From positions 248,001 through 312,000 of the forward strand of contig JAHHHM010000003.1 in assembly GCA_019359355.1 (NCBI GenBank): a stretch of DNA of 64,000 nucleotides, read 5' to 3'. Shown in pieces: positions 17,894 to 25,874 of this stretch; position 1 is the first letter of the stretch; every line of letters starts with the position of its first letter. The position numbers and the translations under genes were made by a program. The DNA is from Microcoleus vaginatus WJT46-NPBG5. GTDB lineage: Bacteria > Cyanobacteriota > Cyanobacteriia > Cyanobacteriales > Oscillatoriaceae. The notes under the pieces were generated by a model that did not search any database, was not told the origin of the DNA, and worked only from the letters and a program-made list of their open reading frames with translations.

Positions 17894-18176
17894 CCGCGAT
17901 CTCCCTCAAGGGTAATGATCTCTCCTGTGCCACAGTATCATGTGGTTGCAGAACCTTTAGCCTCCTGAAGGAGACAATGTTGGGGAATATAACGCCGGCA
18001 TCAACGCTTTTGTCTCTAATAAAAAGAGTGGAGCGAAATTGACTTTTTCGGGTTGACGCGGAGGAAGTGTTAAAACGGTGCAGTGAATTAGCCTTAAATG
18101 CTAGCTAACCATTGGTTGTGTGAGGAAGCTGAGAGTTGGTGGGTTGCCGGCAATCACCGCTTTAATCAGTGGAAGA

Positions 18177-18554
18177 TTAGCAGTAGCGAGTGACATCTTC
18201 ACCGCATTTATCTGCTAGGTAGCAAAGTGCACGGAAACGCAGCCCCACGACTTCTTCGTATAGGGGGTTAAGCTTGCACATGGGGGGAATGTGAAACAGG
18301 GTGCGCCCAAACACTTTGATGTCGCGCTCAAACGGACATTGAGCGGGAATCATTTGGCAAAGCCGGTGGGCTAATTCGCGGTTTTGAACTTGTACTTCAT
18401 CGAGCCACTGCCGCAAGGGTTGGAGTGGATCGAAGCCGGGTTTTTGAGAAGGATAATTCGCTGTTGTTGCTGCACTCATAGGGGTTTCCGGTTTGGCAAT
18501 CCATACCCAGCTTGCAATGGTGATTGTCCGTATGGTAGTGTGGGATACATTCAT
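18177..18554 (-). CDS. Mo-dependent nitrogenase C-terminal family (Mo-nitro_C) protein
   Basis: The product has 125 residues from ATG at 18554, which is preceded by AGAGGA at good spacing; an internal ATG at 18479 has a poorer site. The conserved body PLRQWLDEVQVQNRELAHRLCQ, IPAQCPFERDI, GRTLFHIPPMCKLNPLYEE and FRALCYLADKCGED matches the cyanobacterial Mo-nitro_C family. Despite its name this family is widespread outside nif clusters. Its conserved cysteines suggest metal or redox chemistry. No nif gene is in the window. The first 25 residues are poorly conserved in character. Confidence 0.82.
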   Translation of the reverse strand: MNVSHTTIRTITIASWVWIAKPETPMSAATTANYPSQKPGFDPLQPLRQWLDEVQVQNRELAHRLCQMIPAQCPFERDIKVFGRTLFHIPPMCKLNPLYEEVVGLRFRALCYLADKCGEDVTRYC

Positions 18555-18800
18555 GTTTTTTTCCTCTGTTGGCAGACGTTGTAGGCACGCCTCTGCCGAT
18601 TTTCTACAAGACCTCAGCTAGTTTTCCCGGATTTGTGCAGCCATTAACAGGCGAGTTGGAATAATGAGCCGGCACAGAAATCCTGAACTAGAGCTGAGCG
18701 TTTGGGATGCTGTTGCATTCCTCTGTTATTCTGCCCAAAAAGTGAAGACTTTATAAAGGATTAACATCACTAAGTTAAATATTTGTTCTCACCGCCATAA

Positions 18801-18814
18801 GTGATCGGTATCAC
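18801..18814. promoter_or_regulatory. CRP-like palindrome GTGA-N6-TCAC
   Basis: GTGATCGGTATCAC has the half-sites and spacing of a CRP-family site. It lies about 250 bases upstream of the Mo-nitro_C start, in the 522-base gap 18555-19076, which otherwise holds no gene that I can support. Confidence 0.3.
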
Positions 18815-19076
18815 TGGTGGCCGCTTTATGTGCTTTCACCGGCTCAATTCGGTCGCTCATCCCAGGTTATGAGTCAAAGAGTGCCGGCATCCACTAACGC
18901 AACCGGCTAGACGGAAGGTAAATCTTTAGTAAGTTCTGGCAGCCGGCACAAAGTGGCAAGAGCATCGAGAGAGGGTTTGGCTGATTCTATTGCAGAAAAA
19001 AATAACTGAACCGAAAAAAATTGAAAAACTCGCTGCGCTCGCTAAGAAAAGGGTAAAAGAGTAAGAGAGAAAAGGG

Positions 19077-20828
19077 TTAAATAGTCGTTGCGGGAACGAG
19101 TGCCACCCGAAAACCGAAGAAGTCGTCCCTGCTGTCCGGCTCGTCCCTGTTACGATTCGCACTACGGCAGCTCCTGGGGTTGCTGACCCAAGAACCCCCA
19201 CGCCGCAACCGGCGATTGCTGTCTCCGCCACTTTCCCACGCACTGCCATCAGAAGGCGCACCGTTATAATTTTCATGCCAGACATCTTGACACCACTCCA
19301 TAACATTGCCGTGCATATCATACAGCCCGAAGGCATTGGGTGGAAAACTCGCGACATCGGTTGTTTCTTGCCGATTAACGCCTTGTGATCCCCTGGCGTA
19401 AGTGCTGTTGCCAGCATAGTTAGCTAAGTCAGGCGTGATTGTCTCACCAAAGTAAAACGGGGTGGTGGTGCCGGCGCGGCAGGCGTATTCCCACTCTGCC
19501 TCGCTGGGTAAGCGGTAGCAGCGTCCCATTTTTAGCGAGAGTTTCTGGCAAAATGCAACGGCATCATTCCAAGATACTTGTTCCACCGGGCTGTTATTTC
19601 CTTTAAATTTAGCCGGGTTATTGCCCATTACGGCTTGCCACTGTGCTTGAGTAATGGGATATTTGCCTAAGAAAAACGGCTGTACCCTTACCCGATGCTG
19701 CGGACTTTCACTGCTATCTCGCTTTTCTTCCCAATTTGGGGAACCCATGAGAAATGTGCCGCCCGGAATTGACACCATTTCCAAAATTACATTGTTACCA
19801 AGTTTTTCTGTAAAAACTTCTGCTTGTCCCTGCTGACAACTAACAATTTGTCTCTTAGCATCAACGGTAACAGTTGTAAATTGAAAAGGGGAAGTTGGAA
19901 GGGCGGGTGCTGCAATCACTGTAGTCTGTTGAGATGGGAAAGAAGGATTGGGAAGCACCGGCGCTGATATTACTGTACTCTGTTGAGATGGGGCTGTTGG
20001 CAACGTAGATACTGGCAGAGAATTGAGCGTTTGCAATACTTCTGCTGCATTTGCATAGCGGTGCGTAAAGTGATCTCGCACCATTTTGCTTAAAATCTCT
20101 GCTAAAGCATCGCTCACAGATGCGTGATTTTTCCAAATCACTTCACCGTCATTATCTTCTTCGAGCAAATCAGGCTCGATGCCAGTCAAAGCAAAAATGA
20201 CTGTCTTTCCCAGTGCGTAAATATCGCTGCTTGGTTTTGGCTTGCCCATTGCTTGTTCACTGGGCATAAAACCAAGCGTTCCAATAGAAACCGTGCGGCT
20301 CGTTTGTCTTGATAAAATTGTCTTCTGGGTGCCAATCTCCTTAACTGCCCCAAAGTCAATTAGCATCAACTTGCCATCTTTTCGCCGCATAATATTCTGG
20401 GGTTTAATATCTCGATGGATGATATTGTTCTGATGAACATAGGCCAGAATTTCTAAAGTTTCCTGCAACAATTTAATCGCATAAGTTTCGCTTAACTTTT
20501 TGCCCGGACTCAATTCTTTGCTTAAGTCATGCCCTTCGATAAATTCCTGAATGAGATAAAATTCTTGATTTTCTTCAAAATAGGCAAATAGTTTGGGAAG
20601 GCGCTCATGGTTTTGCGCCAGTTTATATAAAATTTCCGCTTCTTTTTGAAATAAACGTTGAATATCAGGGTTGATCGCTTCGGGTTGCAGCCGCTTGACG
20701 ACACATTTAGGCTTCGGGGTGACGGGAATATCTAAATCATTTGCCAAATAAGTTTCCCCAAATCCCCCGCTTCCTAGGAGTTTGACAATTTTGTAGCGAT
20801 TTCGCAGGATTTTACCGGCAACGAGCAT
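19077..20828 (-). CDS. Serine/threonine kinase fused to an FGE-sulfatase domain; likely DGR target protein
   Basis: The product has 583 residues from ATG at 20828 (CGGAG nine bases upstream). A frame extension to 20903 would run into a mobile repeat and is rejected. Residues 10-275 form a Hanks kinase: GSGGFGETY loop, K45, E63, HRDIKPQN at 138-145, DFG at 158-160. A Ser/Thr/Pro/Gln linker of about 65 residues follows. The C-terminal FGE-sulfatase domain (about 350-578) shows MVSIPGGTFLMGSP, RLPSEAEWEYACRAG, NVMEWCQD, RRGGSW and a final FGFRVAL. This fold is the standard C-type-lectin scaffold of diversity-generating retroelement targets, and its last 40 residues bear that codon signature. It is probably a receptor-like signalling protein. 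Confidence 0.92.
   Translation of the reverse strand: MLVAGKILRNRYKIVKLLGSGGFGETYLANDLDIPVTPKPKCVVKRLQPEAINPDIQRLFQKEAEILYKLAQNHERLPKLFAYFEENQEFYLIQEFIEGHDLSKELSPGKKLSETYAIKLLQETLEILAYVHQNNIIHRDIKPQNIMRRKDGKLMLIDFGAVKEIGTQKTILSRQTSRTVSIGTLGFMPSEQAMGKPKPSSDIYALGKTVIFALTGIEPDLLEEDNDGEVIWKNHASVSDALAEILSKMVRDHFTHRYANAAEVLQTLNSLPVSTLPTAPSQQSTVISAPVLPNPSFPSQQTTVIAAPALPTSPFQFTTVTVDAKRQIVSCQQGQAEVFTEKLGNNVILEMVSIPGGTFLMGSPNWEEKRDSSESPQHRVRVQPFFLGKYPITQAQWQAVMGNNPAKFKGNNSPVEQVSWNDAVAFCQKLSLKMGRCYRLPSEAEWEYACRAGTTTPFYFGETITPDLANYAGNSTYARGSQGVNRQETTDVASFPPNAFGLYDMHGNVMEWCQDVWHENYNGAPSDGSAWESGGDSNRRLRRGGSWVSNPRSCRSANRNRDEPDSRDDFFGFRVALVPATTI
19081..19215 (-). other. Candidate DGR variable region
   Basis: On the minus strand the invariant frame GGTTCTTGG, TGCCGTAGTGCGAATCGT and GGTTTTCGGGTGGCA is interrupted by clustered codons such as GTC, AGC, GAC and TTC. 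Nearly all keep C in the third position and are reachable from AAC by changing only adenines. This is the footprint of adenine-specific mutagenic retrohoming. No template repeat or reverse transcriptase lies in the window. Confidence 0.7.
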
Positions 20829-20896
20829 AGTCTGTACTCCGGGCAGTGGCAATTTATTAATTTTCGCACAATAGCCCTGGCTCCCACATCGCACTG

Positions 20897-21003
20897 GGTG
20901 CATCTCACTTTAGCAAAAATATCAGGAGTGGGAGCATCTTGCTCCCTAAAATCAGAAGCGGGCAAGATGCCCGCACTACAGATTTCCAAAAATGGGATGC
21001 GCC
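20897..21003. mobile_element. MITE-like palindromic element, copy 1
   Basis: The 107-bp element has ends GGTGCATCTC and GGGATGCGCC. Inside are two perfect hairpins, GGGAGCATCTTGCTCCC (20930-20946) and GCGGGCAAGATGCCCGC (20958-20974), whose centres are mutually complementary. It aligns over its whole length with the copy at 31491. It sits between the RNase J gene and the kinase start, in the kinase leader or promoter. Confidence 0.75.
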
Positions 21004-21092
21004 GGCATCGCACACGCGCCGGCAATATAGCATCACATATAAAAAAGAGGGATGGAAATAACTCCACCCCCCTTAACTAAATCACTGTAAAA

Positions 21093-22856
21093 TTACGAGG
21101 CAACTTTAGCAGTTGGCCGCCGGCGTCTGCCGGCAGTTTTCATCGGCGGTTCTTGAGGGGTTTGCATCAAGAACACGAGTAAAGGATTGCTTTGCAATTC
21201 GCGGCGCAGCATTCGTTGCAGTTCGCGCTCAATTTGGACATGAAGGCCGGCCCAATCAACTTCCAGTTCGCCATCATTTGAAGGTTTGGCAAATTCTGTC
21301 CAGCGATCATTCAATAAACCTGCCAGAATTTCGCTGACCCACTGTTGCAAGAGCATTCGCTCAACGGATGATACCACCCCTCGCAGGTGAACTTCCGGTT
21401 GCGCTGTCATCTGACCATTCCAGTCAATCGCAGCGGCAACCGTCACGACGCCGTCTTCCGCAAGCTGCTGACGTTCTTTCAGGACATTGTCTTTCACGAC
21501 ACCAGAACGGGAAGAATCCACCAGTTCCAGCCCAGAGGGCACTTTATCCGCGATCCGCATACTGGTTTCGGTTAATTCAACAACATCTCCGTTGTTGATA
21601 ATCACCATATTCTCAGCAGGGATGCCCATACTCTGAGCAGTTTTGGAGTGCTGGACTAACATCCGGTGCTCACCGTGAACCGGCAAGAAGAATTTCGGAC
21701 GCGTGAGGGCGATCATCAGTTTTTGATCTTCCTGACAGCCATGCCCGGAAACGTGAATGCCTTTATCTCGGCCATAAACCACGTTAGCACCCTGGATCAT
21801 CAGCTTGTCGATGGTATTGACAACGGCGATGGTATTGCCAGGAATGGGGTTGGCGGAGAAGACGACGGTATCGCCTTTGCGGATTTTGATCTGCCGGTGT
21901 TCGCCATGAGCAATACGCGTCATGGCTGACATGGGTTCACCTTGAGAGCCGGTGGTCAAAATTAAGACTCGCTCATCCGGTAGCTGACGAATCGCGTGCA
22001 ACGGCTCGAACAAGTTATCTTCGCACTTGATATAACCTAGATTGCGAGCGTGTGCGATCACATTCAGCATGGATCTGCCCACAACCGATACAATCCGATT
22101 GTGTTTCTTCGCCAGCTCCAAAATCATTTGCAGCCGGTGAACTGAAGAGGCAAAGGTCGTAACAAATAAGCGACCTTGTGCCTGAGAGAAAACCCGATCT
22201 AGATTGGGAAAAACCGAGCGTTCTGACGCCGTAAATCCTGGGGTTTCCGAGTTGGTTGAGTCGCTCATCAGGCACACTACGCCTTTTTCGCCATACTCAG
22301 CCAATCTTTGAAAGTCGAAAAATTCGCCATCAACCGGCGTGTGGTCAACTTTGAAGTCGCCGGTGTGAATGAGAATGCCAACTGGGGTGTGAATGGCGAT
22401 AGTGAAGCTATCTGCAATCGAGTGGGTGTTGCGAATGAATTCAACAAAGAATGAGCTGCCAATTCGCACCATATCGCGCGGCCCAACTTTTCGCAGTTCA
22501 GTGCGGTTGGAAACACCGGCTTCTTCGAGTTTGCCTTCCAGTAAGGCCATCGCTAAGCGCGGCCCGTAAATAACTGGAATATCAAATTGCTTTAAGTGAA
22601 AGGCAATGCCACCGATGTGGTCTTCATGACCGTGGGTAACAATCATGCCTTTGATTTTGTGCCGGTTTTCCCGCACGTAGGTCATATCTGGCAGAACAAT
22701 ATTCACGCCGTGCATGGAGTCGGTGGGGAATGCTAAACCGGCATCCAACAAAATCATTTCGTCGTTGTATTCAAAGACGCACGTATTTTTGCCGATTTCG
22801 TGCAATCCCCCCAGGGGAATAATTCTTAGGGCTGTGGAAGATTCGTTTTGGCTCAT
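21093..22856 (-). CDS. rnj: Ribonuclease J
   Basis: The metallo-beta-lactamase/beta-CASP ribonuclease acts in RNA processing and decay by endo- and 5'-3' exonucleolytic cleavage. The start is taken at ATG 22856 because AAAAGGA lies five bases upstream; a frame extension to 22916 lacks such a site. Visible motifs are LGGLHEIGKN, the metal site THGHEDHIGG, HTGDFKVDHTP, LMSDSTNSETPG, the beta-CASP Ser/Thr-rich ATTGSQGEPMSA-type segment (ILTTGSQGEPMSAM) and VHGEHRML. The roughly 587-residue length and basic C-terminal tail (GRRRRPTAK) are typical for cyanobacteria. dapA and asd lie upstream on the same strand. Confidence 0.95.
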   Translation of the reverse strand: MSQNESSTALRIIPLGGLHEIGKNTCVFEYNDEMILLDAGLAFPTDSMHGVNIVLPDMTYVRENRHKIKGMIVTHGHEDHIGGIAFHLKQFDIPVIYGPRLAMALLEGKLEEAGVSNRTELRKVGPRDMVRIGSSFFVEFIRNTHSIADSFTIAIHTPVGILIHTGDFKVDHTPVDGEFFDFQRLAEYGEKGVVCLMSDSTNSETPGFTASERSVFPNLDRVFSQAQGRLFVTTFASSVHRLQMILELAKKHNRIVSVVGRSMLNVIAHARNLGYIKCEDNLFEPLHAIRQLPDERVLILTTGSQGEPMSAMTRIAHGEHRQIKIRKGDTVVFSANPIPGNTIAVVNTIDKLMIQGANVVYGRDKGIHVSGHGCQEDQKLMIALTRPKFFLPVHGEHRMLVQHSKTAQSMGIPAENMVIINNGDVVELTETSMRIADKVPSGLELVDSSRSGVVKDNVLKERQQLAEDGVVTVAAAIDWNGQMTAQPEVHLRGVVSSVERMLLQQWVSEILAGLLNDRWTEFAKPSNDGELEVDWAGLHVQIERELQRMLRRELQSNPLLVFLMQTPQEPPMKTAGRRRRPTAKVAS

Positions 22857-23055
22857 GGACATCCTTTTGATAGATAATTTGGTTGTTAACAGTTGCAAAT
22901 GAATTGGGCTAATCATTCATTGCTAATTGGCTCTTAATCCGCTTTTTTAGTCATTAGCGATTCGCTATTGACATCTAGCAAATAACAGTTTTCCTGAAAG
23001 ATCAGGGGTAAGGCATCGCCTTCAAAGTATTCAATTTTGCAAAAAACCTGGATCG

Positions 23056-23955
23056 CTACCACACGCTCGTTTGCAGGAGAGATAACTCTTTGAGCACCGC
23101 TGATAAAGTTTGACTGACTTCAGCCGGTGGATCGCAAAGGGGTAAGCGTGTTGAACCCACATCCCAGCCTTGAAGTTTCAGCGCTGTCTTGACTGGAATT
23201 GGATTGGTTGTTGCAAACAGGGCTTTAAATAGGGGGAATAATTGCAGGTGTATTTGAGTTGCCTTGCCGGTTTTGCCAGTTTCAAATGCTTCGATCATTT
23301 CTTGGAGTTGTTCTCCCACCAAATGAGAGGCAACACTGACGACGCCGGCAGCCCCAACCGCCAGCATGGGAAGGGTGAGGGAATCATCTCCAGAGTATAT
23401 CTGGAATTCCTCTGGGGTGGCGTGTCGAACTTGAGTGACTTGATCCAGGTTGCCACTCGCTTCCTTAATCGCCACAATGTTGGGAATTTCAGCTAATTTC
23501 GCAACGGTTTCTGGCAAAAGATTTTGGCCTGTGCGTCCCGGAATGTTGTACAGCATCAACGGTAGGTCGGGCACTGCACCGGCGATCGCTTTGAAATGCT
23601 GATAAAGTCCCTCCTGGGGTGGCTTGTTGTAGTAGGGGACAACCTGCAAAGAACCGTCCAATCCTATTCTAGCGGCTTTTTGGGTCGCTGCAATCGCTTC
23701 TGTAGTGGAATTAGAGCCGGTGCCGGCAATCACTTTTGCTTTGCCGGCGACGGCTTGTTGCACAACCTGAAATAACTGGTATTCTTCGTCCCAGCTTAAT
23801 GTTGGAGACTCGCCGGTTGTCCCGCAAACAACTAAAGCATCTGTCCCATGAGACGCTAAATGCGCTGCTAGTTTCTCAGCGACTGCGTAGTTGACACTCC
23901 CATCTTCTTTGAACGGCGTAATCATTGCCGTCACAACCCGTCCAAAATTTACCAC
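23056..23955 (-). CDS. dapA: 4-hydroxy-tetrahydrodipicolinate synthase
   Basis: The enzyme condenses aspartate semialdehyde with pyruvate, the committed step of lysine and meso-diaminopimelate synthesis. It has 299 residues as a single TIM barrel. Recognisable parts are [40 protein letters not shown], the tyrosine-containing [13 protein letters not shown], the Schiff-base lysine in [10 protein letters not shown], and [21 protein letters not shown]. It lies directly downstream of asd, which makes its substrate, with 124 bases between them. The two are probably cotranscribed, as in other cyanobacteria. Confidence 0.96.
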   Translation of the reverse strand: MVNFGRVVTAMITPFKEDGSVNYAVAEKLAAHLASHGTDALVVCGTTGESPTLSWDEEYQLFQVVQQAVAGKAKVIAGTGSNSTTEAIAATQKAARIGLDGSLQVVPYYNKPPQEGLYQHFKAIAGAVPDLPLMLYNIPGRTGQNLLPETVAKLAEIPNIVAIKEASGNLDQVTQVRHATPEEFQIYSGDDSLTLPMLAVGAAGVVSVASHLVGEQLQEMIEAFETGKTGKATQIHLQLFPLFKALFATTNPIPVKTALKLQGWDVGSTRLPLCDPPAEVSQTLSAVLKELSLLQTSVW

Positions 23956-24079
23956 ACGTTTCTACCTAAGTTATTTTTGTATGCTTGTCCTTTGCGGCTG
24001 AGTCCTTTCTCCTTTGTCCGCTTGGAAATGATTGCCGGACTAAGGACTAGGGACAAAAGACGCAATTAGCGATTAACCT

Positions 24080-25126
24080 TTAGCTATTCGCACCGAGCGC
24101 AACTGCCGGTTTTAACAAATTTTTAGCGACCAATAATTCCGCAATTTGTACGGCATTTAAAGCCGCGCCTTTACGAATTTGATCCCCGCTCAGCCACAGT
24201 TCTAAGCCACAAGGATGAGAAATATCCTGACGAATTCTGCCAACTAATACGTCATCCTTGCCTGTCGCTTCAAACGGCATGGGGAAGTAATTCGCCTGCC
24301 AATCTTCTACTAACTCAACCCCTGGAGCTTCTGAGAGGATTTCCCGCGCTTTAGCCACGCTAAACGGTTGGTCAAACTCTAGGTTAATGGCTTCCGAATG
24401 GGCACGCAATACGGGAACCCGCACACACGTCGCACTAACTCGTAATGCCGGCGCACCGAAAATCTTGCGTGTCTCATTTACCATCTTCATCTCTTCCTCA
24501 CAGTATCCCTGATCATTTAGCGGGGAGTTATGCGGGAATAAATTAAAGGCTAGGGGGTAAGGGAAGATTTCTGTTTTGGGTGTTTTTCCATCCAAAATCG
24601 CTTGCGCTTGCGCTTTCATTTCTTCCATCGCCCGCGCACCGGCACCACTTGCCGATTGGTAGGTGGCGGCAACGATGCGCTGCACCGGCGCAACTTTATG
24701 CAAGGGCCAAACTGCCACACTCATTAAAATCGTGGTGCAGTTTGGATTGGCGATAATTCCCCGATGATTGGCTGCCGCTTCTGGATTCACCTCGGGCACG
24801 ACGAGGGGAACTTGCGGGTCCATACGAAACGCGCTGGAGTTATCGATCACCACCGCACCGGCTGCGACTGCTTTATGCGCCCACTGTTTCGAGGTTGAGC
24901 CGCCGGCAGATGCCAGAACGATATCTACATTTTCAAAGGCACCCTCTTCCACAGGTTCCACCGGCAGTTGTTCGCCTTTAAACGGTAAAGTCCGCCCTGC
25001 TGAGCGCGGGGAAGCTAGCAGCTTAAGCTCACTGAGGGGAAAGTTCCGGTTTTCCAGTAATTCCAGCAACTCTGTGCCAACTGCGCCGGTGGCTCCTAAA
25101 ATTGCTACTCGATAAGATTCGGGCAA
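24080..25126 (-). CDS. asd: Aspartate-semialdehyde dehydrogenase
   Basis: The enzyme reduces aspartyl phosphate to aspartate semialdehyde with NADPH, feeding lysine, threonine and methionine synthesis. It has 348 residues. The NADP loop is AILGATGAVGTELLELLE, the catalytic cysteine is in IIANPNCTTI, and SASGAGARAMEEM and RVPVLRAHSEAINLEF carry substrate-binding residues. The ATG at 25126 has an AGGAGG-type site (AATAGGAGGAAAAG) immediately upstream. It is the first gene of a likely asd-dapA transcript running toward RNase J. Confidence 0.96.
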   Translation of the reverse strand: MPESYRVAILGATGAVGTELLELLENRNFPLSELKLLASPRSAGRTLPFKGEQLPVEPVEEGAFENVDIVLASAGGSTSKQWAHKAVAAGAVVIDNSSAFRMDPQVPLVVPEVNPEAAANHRGIIANPNCTTILMSVAVWPLHKVAPVQRIVAATYQSASGAGARAMEEMKAQAQAILDGKTPKTEIFPYPLAFNLFPHNSPLNDQGYCEEEMKMVNETRKIFGAPALRVSATCVRVPVLRAHSEAINLEFDQPFSVAKAREILSEAPGVELVEDWQANYFPMPFEATGKDDVLVGRIRQDISHPCGLELWLSGDQIRKGAALNAVQIAELLVAKNLLKPAVALGANS

Positions 25127-25874
25127 ATTCTTTTCCTCCTATTAACTCATCACAATTGTTTATTAACTTCGCGATCTTGAAACATCAAACATCAGAAAAA
25201 ACTTTATTAAATCTGAAATTTAGCAGTAATTACTTTTGACTTTTCATTAAATTTTATCTGAAAAAGTAAATTTTATTTGGGGATTTTCCTTATCTTTACA
25301 CCCTGCCGATCCAGTCTCCCGGCCAGTGCGCCTTTTATGGGCATTTCAACTAGAATAACCGATTCAAACTGCAACGCTGTTATAAATTTATCTTTAATTA
25401 GCCTATTTTGGAAGCGTGTAGGCCGGCCAAAAGCCCAGGAGCCTAATTAACTGGCTTTCCCATCACGCACTTTAGAAGATGTATTTAGGTTAACAAGCTT
25501 ATCACAGAAATTGTCCCCCAATCTTGATCCGGCTCCTAACTGCACCGCAGCGGCTGAGACAGGCCGGCATCAAGGCACTGGGATCAGCCGCCTTCAAACT
25601 TCCCTCACTGGCAGGCCATAGAATTAAACAAAATACTGCGTTTGGATCGGTTACGATAGAAATTTGAACGGTGATCGCAACCGGAACTTTGGGCTGGAAA
25701 TACCCAGTTAGACCTAGCGGTCTTGTCCGGCCCGATCCCATCACCGGCTGCGAGCTGCTAGGCGATGCTGACCTCCATCGCTGGAGGATCGCCTTTAATG
25801 CACTCTCAGCCGGTGAAGCACCAAGTAAAACCGATCGAGAACCATCACAGCTGTTGTCTGAAACGAACGCGCCC
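25127..25874. other. Long divergent intergenic region upstream of tig and asd
   Basis: About 750 bases separate divergent asd and tig. The left half is AT-rich. The right half (25500-25874) is GC-rich and open in the tig frame, but has no ribosome-binding site or recognisable product and is more likely a long leader. It contains the hairpin listed separately. Confidence 0.5.
25760..25793 (+). promoter_or_regulatory. Stable hairpin in the presumed tig leader
   Basis: AGGCGAT pairs with ATCGCCT and, inside a five-base bulge, CCTCCA pairs with TGGAGG around the loop TCGC. It is followed by TTTAATG. It lies about 80 bases before the tig start and could be an attenuator or processing site. Confidence 0.4.

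Noticed and set aside
18555-19076. DGR template repeat or reverse transcriptase downstream of the variable region
   Set aside because: Read both strands for the GGTTCTTGG and TGCCGTAGTGCG framework and for an RT frame; neither is present here.
18926-19417. 163-codon frame overlapping the FGE domain
   Set aside because: An alternative frame of the kinase/FGE gene; the FGE reading has full domain support.
20829-20903. N-terminal extension of the kinase gene
   Set aside because: It runs into the mobile repeat, while ATG 20828 has a good ribosome-binding site and begins where kinases normally do.
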